Source: Scalindua sp964437425 (GTDB lineage Bacteria > Planctomycetota > Brocadiia > Brocadiales > Scalinduaceae). From it: a DNA stretch of 39,682 nt. Numbering within the stretch: the first letter of the stretch is position 1; every line of letters begins with the position of its first letter. A program made the position numbers and the translations under genes. The stretch covers positions 1 to 39,682 of the forward strand of contig CAYTGO010000027.1 in NCBI GenBank assembly GCA_964437425.1, read 5' to 3'. Below are positions 1-7,264 of the stretch, one piece after another. The notes under the pieces were generated by a model that ran no database searches, was not told where the DNA came from, and saw nothing but the letters and a program-made list of their open reading frames with translations.

Positions 1-192
1 ATCAATTAAATCCATGGCTTTCTGCAGCTTGCCTTGAGCTTTAAGTGATACAATTACTGATTCTTTGGTTTTTCCTGCGGCTGAGACTTTCTGCACAAAA
101 ATAAGAGTTGATAGAAGGATGCCGGAGGCTATAAATACACAAAGGATAATTTGATTTAGGTTTTTTAGGATTGAGCGGGACTCTGTTTTCAT
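1..192 (-). CDS. Exported protein, N-terminal fragment (runs off the window)
   Basis: An open frame on the minus strand begins with ATG at 192 and is still open at base 1, so only the first 64 residues are visible. The N terminus starts MKTESRS, has a hydrophobic segment at about residues 14-33 and ends that segment with VSAAG, which fits a Sec signal peptide or a single membrane anchor. The visible mature part (KAQGKLQKAMDLID) could be the first helix of a TPR-type repeat, but there is too little to say. No good Shine-Dalgarno is visible; a short inverted repeat lies 5 bases upstream of the ATG. Function unknown. Confidence 0.6.
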   Translation of the reverse strand, partial: MKTESRSILKNLNQIILCVFIASGILLSTLIFVQKVSAAGKTKESVIVSLKAQGKLQKAMDLID

Positions 193-725
193 AATTAGAA
201 CCTGTTCTATAATGTATGGGTTAGAATTATATGAGAAATACGATATAAATATATTTTTCGCTTACGGCTAAATTATTGGTCAGGGAAATGGGAGGCAATT
301 CTGTAATACTTTTTATAATTGATACTTTAGTGGGTTTGTATCTCTTCAGGACTATAATACTATGCTTCTCTGCTGGAAAATTCAAGTAAATTTTACATCT
401 GCAAGCTTTGCTAAACTATTTTTAAGCGTGTCAACCGGATTAGGCAGATCTGTCGCAATTAATCATAATCAGGAGTATCTTCATGTATATTGATAACCAT
501 TCCTGAAAAGGTATTGTAGCTGTTTTTAGATGTACCATTTACTTTCTAAAGTTATTAGTGAAAATGACGATAATAGGAAAAAGGTATATATAAATTAGAA
601 GGACGTGTGTAGGTAGTTACGGTAGGCATTTGCTTCCAGCAGGGCTGTATACTTATTCTATTTTAATATACGTAACTACTATTTAGTCAACATGATATGT
701 TAACAGGAAAGTTGTCTTGTAAATC
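193..725. other. Intergenic region between divergent genes
   Basis: This 533-base stretch separates the left-edge gene (minus) from the HD-GYP gene (plus). On the minus strand TATAAT (226-231) is a possible -10 for the left gene, and a 12-base dyad AGAACCTGTTCT (197-208) would sit just downstream of its start site. Upstream of the HD-GYP gene there is a weak TTGCTT-N18-TATTCT candidate (630-659) and a small dyad AACATGATATGTT (689-701). No convincing gene, RNA or terminator is visible. Confidence 0.35.
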
Positions 726-1865
726 ATGACTAGTACCAGTTTTGCACATAAAGATATCCTGGAATCACTCAATAAAAATCTGACTTTGAGGGAGAAGCTG
801 GTATGTACGCATGAAGCGATCAAACAGTATTTTTCATTTCTGGCGCGGATTGCAATTACCATTTATGATCCGGCAACCACACTACTCAAGTCTTATGTAG
901 ATAGCAGTGATCATCCAGACCAGTGGCAGCATTGTGAGGCACATCTGGAGGAGCTTCCATCGTTGAAGGAAGTGCTTGATAAGGGGAGTCCACGTGTAAT
1001 CAATAACATGGTTACATTTGAGAATAAAGAATATGGACATTTTAAACGTCTTGGACGTGAGGGTTATGCGGCTAGTTACACGATGCCATTCTTTGATAAT
1101 GGTGTGTTTTCGGGTTTTATCTTTTTCAATTCCGACAGGACAGATGTATTTACTGATGATGTACTACATGAATTGGATATCGTAGGTCATATGATCTCTC
1201 TTCTTGTGATCAACGAGATGGAAGCCGTGCATGCATTGACTGCAGCAGTCAAGACAACAGAACACATTACCCATGTACGTGATACTGAGACTGGCAGTCA
1301 CCTGGACCGTATGTCACGTTATTCCAGGCTAATCGCGGTATGTCTGGCGGATAAATATAATCTGGATGACTCTTATATTGAGCACATCCTCTCTTTTTCC
1401 ACACTACATGATATTGGCAAAGTGGGTATACCTGACAGCATTTTGCTGAAGCCCGGCAAACTTACCCGGGAGGAAACTGAAATGATGCGTACGCATGCAC
1501 GCAGGGGGCGTGAAATCATCGATGACTTGATCAGTAATTTTGGCCTTGGCCATTTTGATTACATCAGTGTATTACGTAATATTGCCGAGTATCATCATGA
1601 GGCGATAAACGGTACTGGTTACCCGGAAGGGAAGAAAGGAACAGAGATTCCACTAGAGGCGCGTATCGTTGCCGTGGCAGATGTTTTCGATGCTTTGACA
1701 AGTGATCGTTCTTATAAGAAAGCATGGAGTAATGACGAAGCATTTGAACTGCTTAAAAAAATGGCTGGTGAAACATTGGATATAGATTGTGTTGACGCAA
1801 TAATCAACAGTAGTAAAGAAGTGGAGGAGATTCAAGAGAGGTTCAAAGAAGACAAGTTTGGGTAA
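726..1865 (+). CDS. GAF/HD-GYP cyclic-di-GMP phosphodiesterase
   Basis: Predicted cytoplasmic enzyme that hydrolyses the second messenger cyclic-di-GMP. Residues about 20-165 look like a GAF-type sensor domain; residues about 170-370 are an HD-GYP domain. Visible signature residues are the HD pair in LHDIGKVGIPD (H228, D229), the HHE motif (H290, H291, E292) and the GYP of NGTGYPEG (298-300), followed by the typical ARIVAVADVFDALTSDR segment. With these residues present the domain is expected to be active. No transmembrane segment is seen, so the input is probably a cytosolic ligand of the GAF domain. The next gene (82 bases on, same strand) encodes a small MshEN-like protein, suggesting a phosphodiesterase paired with a c-di-GMP receptor. 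The start has no close Shine-Dalgarno (AGGA is 18 bases away), so it is only probable. Confidence 0.9.
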   Translation: MTSTSFAHKDILESLNKNLTLREKLVCTHEAIKQYFSFLARIAITIYDPATTLLKSYVDSSDHPDQWQHCEAHLEELPSLKEVLDKGSPRVINNMVTFENKEYGHFKRLGREGYAASYTMPFFDNGVFSGFIFFNSDRTDVFTDDVLHELDIVGHMISLLVINEMEAVHALTAAVKTTEHITHVRDTETGSHLDRMSRYSRLIAVCLADKYNLDDSYIEHILSFSTLHDIGKVGIPDSILLKPGKLTREETEMMRTHARRGREIIDDLISNFGLGHFDYISVLRNIAEYHHEAINGTGYPEGKKGTEIPLEARIVAVADVFDALTSDRSYKKAWSNDEAFELLKKMAGETLDIDCVDAIINSSKEVEEIQERFKEDKFG

Positions 1866-1947
1866 TCAATGTAACAGAAGGGGAGATGCCAGATCAGGAA
1901 TGTATAGTTGGGTTCTGACAATACTAATTTAAAAAAGGGAATTTATT

Positions 1948-2226
1948 ATGAAAGTTGGCGAGTATTTAGTTAGGGAAGGACATATTACAGAATATATCCT
2001 TCAGGAAGCTCTGACCATACAAAGACAGAATCAGAACATGCTCCTGGGTGAAATTATTGTCAAAATGAAAGAGCTGACAAAAGAGGATTTGGAGAAACAT
2101 ATTGAGGCTTATCTCATTATGTGTAAAGAATCAGTTATGAATGATACTTCGGAATGGTTGGGTCAGGACGAAGTGGATAACCTGAGTTCTCAGTTCTTTG
2201 AGAAAGAATATGATCTCAAGGGATAG
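1948..2226 (+). CDS. Small MshEN-like protein, possible cyclic-di-GMP receptor
   Basis: A 92-residue soluble protein resembling the N-terminal domain of type II secretion/MSHA pilus ATPases (GspE-N/MshEN). The MshEN family binds c-di-GMP through two tandem 24-residue motifs of the form RLGxxLxxxGxxxxxxLxxxLxxQ. Residues 2-25 (KVGEYLVREG, then ILQEALTIQ) match the first copy well. The second copy (LLGEIIVKMKELTKEDLEKH) keeps LGE and the Leu spacing but loses the glycine and the final glutamine, so it is degenerate. No ATPase follows, so the domain stands alone. It lies just downstream of an HD-GYP phosphodiesterase and has a reasonable Shine-Dalgarno (AAGGGA) before ATG. Binding of c-di-GMP is inferred. 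Confidence 0.6.
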   Translation: MKVGEYLVREGHITEYILQEALTIQRQNQNMLLGEIIVKMKELTKEDLEKHIEAYLIMCKESVMNDTSEWLGQDEVDNLSSQFFEKEYDLKG

Positions 2227-2261
2227 GTGCGGGAAAGAGAGATAAGAAACAAGGTTTATCT

Positions 2262-3452
2262 TCATGTGCTCAAGCGTTGCTTCGCGAGATAGGCGATAAT
2301 CATGATGTGCAGGAAGAGGACTCTGCACAGGTGTATTGTGCGGATTAGTGGCAACAGGAGCTTCCCTTTTTTTATGCAGTAGAGAGATAACAGAAACTCT
2401 TTTGATTCTTTCAGGACTGACTCTTTCACCAGTATATTAAATGAGTTTTTAAGATGAGTAGTAATATTGCCACCCTTAATCAGGATTGCCATGAGGCGTT
2501 CACTCGCAGATTCAAGCCATTCAGGACATTCACTTAGTTGATCGTACCATCTTCCGTAGTTCTCAATTTTGTTGTCACTCAGATGGTTTATCGGTTGCGG
2601 CAGTTCTGTTTCCAGATTCCTCTTGATTTGCCAGCAGTAAAAATTAAATAAAGATTCAATGTCATTTTTCCTTACCCTTCGCAATATCTCTTCCCAGTCT
2701 ATTCTTTCACTATAATATTGGGATGTCATCGCAAAATCGCATATATCCTGAATTCTAAAGTTTACTAATTCCTGGTGACGTATTACGTCGTGAACAAACT
2801 TATGATAGATTTGGTCAGTTGGGCTGGGAATATGTATTTTAATGCCATCTATCTTAACGCACATTGTGTTTGACCAGAACAAATCCATATCAAACAGGTT
2901 GATGTATTTTTCAGGAACCGGCAGATAGTGCATATCTATGGCAATATCCCTGCTTTCAAAATCCTCGCTGAGATCGTTAGGGATTTGGCCTTCTATATAA
3001 CTTATCCCGGCAGTTTTCATGCATTGCCTTGCGGCAGGAAAATCATCTTCCTTAATGAGAATATCCAGGTCTTCCATCGACCTTAGATTCCAGTTCTCAT
3101 AAATATTCTCACAAAAATTTATTGCACCCTTCAGTATGACGGCTTTTACTCCGTATTGATTAAATGAACGAATTATATCCTTTAGCACATGCCTGGTGAC
3201 AACGTTTCGTGCCACTCCCTCCTGGTACTTGAGTGACATAATCCGGAGGGTTTTCTGGTTTAGTTTCGCTTCCAGTCCGAGTTGTTTTAGTTTATGAAAT
3301 AGAAATGTTATTACTCGTTGTTCTTGAGCAATGTTGATTATATTACTCCATCCTGTTGATTCTAACTCATTCCATATTTCATCAATGCCCTCTCCACTTT
3401 TCTTAAGGTTCAGGAGCCTGGTAATATATCTTTTAATGGTTGGTTCGTTCAT
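2262..3452 (-). CDS. Nucleotidyltransferase-like protein (PF14907-type)
   Basis: A 396-residue protein of the uncharacterised nucleotidyltransferase family (NTP_transf_5). The diagnostic part is AVILKGA (residues 104-110) followed by WNLRSMEDLDILI (121-133): the LKG motif and the D128-x-D130 pair correspond to the metal-binding core of the polymerase-beta fold. The C-terminal half is helical and not recognisable. It is the last gene of a four-gene minus-strand set; its ATG overlaps the stop of the HPr-kinase-like gene by four bases (ATGA), so the two are translationally coupled. Members of this family are often found beside PqqD-like and HPr-kinase-like genes, as here. The substrate is unknown. 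A basic, hydrophobic C terminus (about residues 370-390) might associate with membranes. Confidence 0.75.
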   Translation of the reverse strand: MNEPTIKRYITRLLNLKKSGEGIDEIWNELESTGWSNIINIAQEQRVITFLFHKLKQLGLEAKLNQKTLRIMSLKYQEGVARNVVTRHVLKDIIRSFNQYGVKAVILKGAINFCENIYENWNLRSMEDLDILIKEDDFPAARQCMKTAGISYIEGQIPNDLSEDFESRDIAIDMHYLPVPEKYINLFDMDLFWSNTMCVKIDGIKIHIPSPTDQIYHKFVHDVIRHQELVNFRIQDICDFAMTSQYYSERIDWEEILRRVRKNDIESLFNFYCWQIKRNLETELPQPINHLSDNKIENYGRWYDQLSECPEWLESASERLMAILIKGGNITTHLKNSFNILVKESVLKESKEFLLSLYCIKKGKLLLPLIRTIHLCRVLFLHIMIIAYLAKQRLST

Positions 3453-4327
3453 ATTTGAGAAATCAGGCGAACGGCATCTGTGATATTATTTGTCTTTAAT
3501 GAATAGCACTTACTGCTTTTAACCAGCTTTGTCAATATAGTGACTCCGCTACGCTTGTATTTGTGGATGTTGAACGACTGCCTCAATAGTTTGATACACA
3601 TTTGTGATTTGCTGACCGGTCTTAGTTCATTTTTAAAACGGCGACTGTGTTTTAATTCAATTATGGTAAGTGGTTTTGTATTTCTAATATATGACTTATT
3701 AGTGTAATAAGGATTGTAGTAGAAAATATCTTCTGATTTACAATAGTATCCACTCTTTTTATCTATTAAATGAGCTTCAGCCATGTTTTTAATTGATTTG
3801 TTTTTTATTAGAAAACTTCGTGGGAAAGGTATTATCCTGGTTGTCTCCGGCTCTATCAAGACAATATCATCAGAAAGGCAGCGATAGTTATTCTGGGTAA
3901 GACTTAATGTTAGCGTCGTCTTTCCCTGGCCATGGTTGGCAGGTAGGAGTATGATCTTTCCTTTTTTTATGACCGCTCCTGCGTGTAATTGAAAGAACTC
4001 TTGAAGGTGTGATAATGCATTGCACGTAACCATCCATTCGAGTGAAGAAAATAGTTCTGATTTAATATTAGTTTGATATTTGTTTTTGCCATCTACAAGG
4101 ATCTCATAAATAGTACCGGCAACGTTATCATCTTTCATCTTCAGTGAATAAACAATATGATCGGATCCGTGGCGCTTAGTTCTGGAGCTTGGATAGAGTT
4201 GCGAACATAGTTCTGACAGCTTCTTGTTTCCTGTCTGTATGGAAAACCTATGTGAATGGAGCTTGTAATGAAGTAGGTACATAACAATCTGTATGCAATA
4301 AAAAGGCCTTATACCAGGGTGGTACAA
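3449..4327 (-). CDS. HPr-kinase-like (HprK-related) protein
   Basis: A 292-residue P-loop protein of the HprK-related family found in PqqD-containing cassettes. The segment around residues 115-138 (HAGAVIKKGKIILLPANHG, then QGKTT) carries the Walker A loop, and LSDDIVLIEP (151-160) has the acidic residues that follow it in HPr kinases. True HprK phosphorylates HPr of the sugar phosphotransferase system; these relatives sit in peptide-modification loci, where one lasso-peptide relative modifies the precursor, so an HPr substrate is unlikely. The start is uncertain: the reading frame opens at a TTG three bases after the PqqD-like stop, and the next in-frame ATG is at 4282; neither has a clear Shine-Dalgarno. 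An imperfect hairpin (about 4305-4334) spans the gene junction. Confidence 0.75.
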   Translation of the reverse strand: MYHPGIRPFYCIQIVMYLLHYKLHSHRFSIQTGNKKLSELCSQLYPSSRTKRHGSDHIVYSLKMKDDNVAGTIYEILVDGKNKYQTNIKSELFSSLEWMVTCNALSHLQEFFQLHAGAVIKKGKIILLPANHGQGKTTLTLSLTQNNYRCLSDDIVLIEPETTRIIPFPRSFLIKNKSIKNMAEAHLIDKKSGYYCKSEDIFYYNPYYTNKSYIRNTKPLTIIELKHSRRFKNELRPVSKSQMCIKLLRQSFNIHKYKRSGVTILTKLVKSSKCYSLKTNNITDAVRLISQI

Positions 4328-4330
4328 GGC

Positions 4331-4606
4331 TTATGAAGTTAAAAGCTCTTTTTTTGAGAAATCCTCGAGGATTTTTATTATGTCTCTCGGGGCTGTCTTA
4401 TTTTCGGATCTGAAGCATTTTTCTACAACGTTTACTATGTCCTTTACTGAATGCTTTCCATCACAACATATCCAGATAGAAGCTGCGGTGCTATTTAGGC
4501 TGTGTACTTCGTCTTTTTCTGTGTCATAGAGTATGCAACCATCATCAAGCTCCTCAAGTTCAACGCATTTCTTCGTCATTGGCACAAAGTTCTCATTGAT
4601 CTTCAT
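4331..4606 (-). CDS. PqqD-family peptide-binding protein
   Basis: A 91-residue protein of the PqqD/RRE (RiPP recognition element) fold, a winged-helix domain that binds leader peptides and presents them to modifying enzymes. The signature is DDGCILYDTEKDEVHSLN (residues 21-38) followed by STAASIWICCDGKHSVKDI, matching the usual pattern of two strands, 'LNxTAxxIW', and a helical tail. The ATG lies 12 bases after the stop of the cyclic-nucleotide-binding gene and lacks its own Shine-Dalgarno, so it probably depends on coupled translation. Downstream genes are HprK-like and nucleotidyltransferase-like. No precursor peptide is evident nearby, so the client is unknown. Confidence 0.8.
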   Translation of the reverse strand: MKINENFVPMTKKCVELEELDDGCILYDTEKDEVHSLNSTAASIWICCDGKHSVKDIVNVVEKCFRSENKTAPRDIIKILEDFSKKELLTS

Positions 4607-4618
4607 TTCTGAGGTAAG

Positions 4619-5026
4619 CTACTTTTTTTTATCATTTTTAATGTGTTTGACGTATAGGTCTTCAATAAGATCGTACGCGCCTTCAAGTCTGAACATCAGT
4701 TTTTTTAGAATGCTTAATGCAACTAAAGGTTTGCCTGCCACTAACGTCTCTAAAATATCCTTAGTTATGACATTCAGTCGACAATCTGTTACAGCTTCAG
4801 CCGTAATGGTCCTTGGTTGGTTTGTAATTACGGACATTTCTCCGAAGAATTCACCAAAGCCTAAATTTGCCAAAACCACATCTCCCTGCGGAGTTTTCCT
4901 GCTTAGTTTGACTTCGCCTGAGTTTATCAGGTACATTTCCTTACCTTCATCACCTTCTTTAAATAATATAGTGCCACTCGGGAACTCTTTTCCAACATCT
5001 TTGAATGCCGAACCAGCTAAACCCAT
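4619..5026 (-). CDS. Stand-alone cyclic-nucleotide-binding domain protein
   Basis: A 135-residue soluble protein consisting almost entirely of one CRP-type nucleotide-binding beta barrel. It starts with FPSGTILFKEGDEGKEMYLI and contains the phosphate-binding cassette GEFFGEMSVITNQPRTITAE, where E63 and R72-T73 are the residues expected to contact the ribose and phosphate of cAMP or cGMP. It stops after the following helices, so the DNA-binding domain of CRP/FNR regulators is missing. A very strong Shine-Dalgarno (GGAGGGG) precedes the ATG. It is the first gene of the PqqD/HprK-like/nucleotidyltransferase set, suggesting that a nucleotide signal feeds into that cassette; it could equally sense another ligand. 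Confidence 0.82.
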   Translation of the reverse strand: MGLAGSAFKDVGKEFPSGTILFKEGDEGKEMYLINSGEVKLSRKTPQGDVVLANLGFGEFFGEMSVITNQPRTITAEAVTDCRLNVITKDILETLVAGKPLVALSILKKLMFRLEGAYDLIEDLYVKHIKNDKKK

Positions 5027-5170
5027 ATCAACCCCTCCGTTTTAGATTCAATTATTCTGGCCTTACTATCTCTATTAGCTATTACGTTTCTAACATATAT
5101 TGTTAAAGGAACTGGTTTGCGAAATGAAAAGGTACGCAATGTCACCTGTTTGATTTATTTGTGTCTACAT

Positions 5171-5199
5171 AAAATACTTCTGTAAAACTGCAAAGTCAA
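5171..5199 (-). promoter_or_regulatory. Candidate sigma-70 promoter of the CNB/PqqD/HprK-like operon
   Basis: On the minus strand TTGACT (5194-5199) and TATTTT (5171-5176) are separated by exactly 17 bases, giving 5/6 and 4/6 matches to the -35 and -10 consensus. Transcription would begin near 5164, leaving a leader of about 137 bases before the start at 5026. Prediction from sequence only. Confidence 0.4.
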
Positions 5200-5253
5200 G
5201 TTATAAGTGTATAAATAACCAAAACCTATTATGGGGCATTAATATTAAAATGT

Positions 5254-5532
5254 ATGAAGTTTTTCCTTGACGAAAACAAAAAACATGGTAAAAATAATAG
5301 TTTTAATTATTTTCAATATTTCAACAACATGACCGATAACGTAGATAAACCTGCAGAAGACTATGGAACCTTCCACCTGACTACCATCTTAATCAAAAGA
5401 GCTAGAGATTTGATGGATGGTGCACCGACTCTTGTTGAGACGGATTCGAGTGAACCCGTTCAAGCTGCATTTGAAGAATTTGCGAGTGGTGAGCTTAACA
5501 TTACTGGGGATGTTGAAACAGAAGAAGATTAA
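5254..5532 (+). CDS. rpoZ: RNA polymerase omega subunit-like protein
   Basis: A 92-residue protein whose central part (KRARDLMDGAPTLVE, then EPVQAAFEEFASGEL) matches the core of the RNA polymerase omega subunit, in which 'KRARQL..GA.PLVE' is followed by 'NPV..AL.EIA.GKI'. Omega binds the beta-prime subunit and helps assemble core polymerase. The first about 25 residues are Asn/Lys-rich and unusual for omega. An internal ATG at 5329 would give a 67-residue protein with normal omega spacing, and neither start has a clear Shine-Dalgarno, so the start is uncertain. The acidic C-terminal tail (DVETEED) is common in omega. The next gene, 75 bases on, begins an ABC transporter operon; no functional link is evident. 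Confidence 0.68.
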   Translation: MKFFLDENKKHGKNNSFNYFQYFNNMTDNVDKPAEDYGTFHLTTILIKRARDLMDGAPTLVETDSSEPVQAAFEEFASGELNITGDVETEED

Positions 5533-5607
5533 GGGAACTTATTTTCTCAAAGTAATGTTGAGAGTAAAAAGCTTGTAAATTTAAAGTATTGTCTGGAGAA
5601 TTCCCAC

Positions 5608-6561
5608 ATGATAAAAGTAAAAAATCTGACGAAGCGATACGTAAATATGAACGCAGTAGACGATATTTCTTTCCATGTGAAAGAAAACGAAATAGTCGGT
5701 CTACTCGGCCCAAATGGTGCCGGTAAGACTACTACTATGAGAATATTAACATGCTTTATGCCAGCGACTGCCGGTACAGCAACTGTAGCCGGTTATGATG
5801 TATTTACCGATTCACTAAACGTACGTCAGGAGATTGGATATCTACCTGAAAATGTTCCTCTTTATCTTGACATGAGAGCGTATGAATATCTTATGTTTCG
5901 CGCCAAACTTAAAAATATACCTAGAAGAGAAAGAAGAAAGAAAATAGAATACTGCCTCGAAATGACGGGGATAACAGATGTGCAGAAGCAGATCATTGGT
6001 ACATTGTCTAAAGGATACAAACAGAGAGTTGGTCTTGCAGATACATTAATCCATGATCCGAAAATTTTGATCCTCGACGAACCTACCATTGGACTTGACC
6101 CTAATCAGATCAGACAGATCAGAGGAGTTATCAAAGGTCTGGGACAGAAGCATACTGTTTTACTGTCAACACATATACTGCCTGAAGTTGAAATGGTCTG
6201 TGATAGAGTTATGATAATCAATAAGGGTAAGATAGTGGCAATGGACACACCTTCAAATCTCATGAAACAGTTAAAAACAGGCTCAAACCTTGTTTTGGAG
6301 ATAAAGGGAGATGAAGAAAAGATAAAAAACAGCTTGTCCGGCGTTGATACCGTCGAATCTGTGACTTATAGAAAAAAGGACGATGCAAATGAGTTTTATA
6401 TTAACGGAAATGGTGAAAAAGATATAAGGGAAGATGTTTTTAATTGTATTGTAAAAGATAATTACATACTACGAGAAATGAAACGACAGACTATTACTTT
6501 AGAGGAAATCTTTCATCAAGTTACCACTACGGAAACGGAGGAAGAAACAGCCAATGCGTAA
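5608..6561 (+). CDS. ABC transporter ATP-binding protein, GldA type
   Basis: A 317-residue cytoplasmic ATPase of the ABC-2 exporter class, closest in organisation to GldA of gliding-motility transporters. Visible motifs are Walker A GPNGAGKTT, the signature LSKGYKQRVGLA, Walker B ILILDEPTIGLDP and the switch histidine in LLSTHIL. The C-terminal about 90 residues form the extra domain typical of ABC-2 ATPases. The start is supported by GGAG nine bases upstream. The stop overlaps the start of the permease gene by eight bases, and two accessory genes follow, so this is the first of four coupled genes (ATPase, permease, GldG-like, DUF4340) repeatedly seen together in planctomycetes and other phyla. 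The substrate of this family is not established. Confidence 0.9.
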   Translation: MIKVKNLTKRYVNMNAVDDISFHVKENEIVGLLGPNGAGKTTTMRILTCFMPATAGTATVAGYDVFTDSLNVRQEIGYLPENVPLYLDMRAYEYLMFRAKLKNIPRRERRKKIEYCLEMTGITDVQKQIIGTLSKGYKQRVGLADTLIHDPKILILDEPTIGLDPNQIRQIRGVIKGLGQKHTVLLSTHILPEVEMVCDRVMIINKGKIVAMDTPSNLMKQLKTGSNLVLEIKGDEEKIKNSLSGVDTVESVTYRKKDDANEFYINGNGEKDIREDVFNCIVKDNYILREMKRQTITLEEIFHQVTTTETEEETANA

Positions 6562-7264
6562 CGTAAATACTATATTTCAACGAGAAATTATGTCCTACTT
6601 CTATTCGCCGATTGCGTACGTTGTGATTTCTGTGTTCCTCGTCGCAGCAGGTTTCTTCTTTGCTGGCAATTTACAAATCCATCAGGAGGCATCTCTTAAG
6701 GGCAGCCTGGATTCAACCCAGTTTTTTCTCCTGCTACTTACACCGGTAATCACCATGAAACTGTTTTCAGATGAGACAAAGTCCGGGACTATGGAGACTC
6801 TCATGACTTCACCGGTAACAGACTTTGATGTAGTATTTGGTAAATTTCTTGCGGCCTTAAGTCTGTATGCTGTGATGATCCTTCCTACATGGATTTACGT
6901 ATTATTTTTGACTATTTTTGGTAATCCAGATTTCGGGCCAATTTTTTCCAGTTATATAGGGCTGATGCTCATGGGTGGGTTGTTTGTGTCTGTTGGCCTG
7001 CTTGTATCATCGTTAACAAAGAACCAGGTTGTTGCTGCCGTGATTGGGATAGTTTCGTTAATAATTCTCTGGGTAATCGGTTATTTAAGTGAGTATGGTG
7101 ATGGCTGGTTTTACGAAGCTTTAAGGTATATTGGAACTTATGACCATTGGTCATCTTTTACAAAAGGCATTGTGGATACCAGGGATGTAATTTACTATCT
7201 GAGCTTTACTGCATTACTTTTGTTTATAACAGTACGAAATGTTGAGAGTAGAAAATGGAGGTAG
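6554..7264 (+). CDS. ABC-2 transporter permease, GldF type
   Basis: A 236-residue inner-membrane permease. About six hydrophobic segments are visible (approximately residues 20-40, 58-75, 98-122, 136-155, 162-182 and 215-231), the usual count for ABC-2 permeases. The sequence LFSDETKSGTMETLMTSPV after the second segment is the characteristic cytoplasmic loop of GldF/NosY-like permeases that couples to the ATPase. The gene starts inside the end of the ATPase gene behind a GGAGGAAG Shine-Dalgarno and overlaps the next gene by 10 bases, so stoichiometric coupled translation is likely. It should pair with the preceding ATPase; the cargo is unknown. Confidence 0.9.
   Translation: MRNVNTIFQREIMSYFYSPIAYVVISVFLVAAGFFFAGNLQIHQEASLKGSLDSTQFFLLLLTPVITMKLFSDETKSGTMETLMTSPVTDFDVVFGKFLAALSLYAVMILPTWIYVLFLTIFGNPDFGPIFSSYIGLMLMGGLFVSVGLLVSSLTKNQVVAAVIGIVSLIILWVIGYLSEYGDGWFYEALRYIGTYDHWSSFTKGIVDTRDVIYYLSFTALLLFITVRNVESRKWR

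Noticed and set aside
288..389. A 33-codon hydrophobic frame (MGGNSVILFIIDTLVG...) in the left intergenic region
   Set aside because: AGGG is only two bases from the ATG, too close for a working ribosome-binding site, and there is no operon context.
4305..4334. Imperfect hairpin (GCCTTATACC/GGTACAAGGC) at the PqqD-like/HprK-like junction
   Set aside because: It lies within coupled coding sequence and has no T-tract, so I do not call it a terminator; it might affect translation but nothing supports that.
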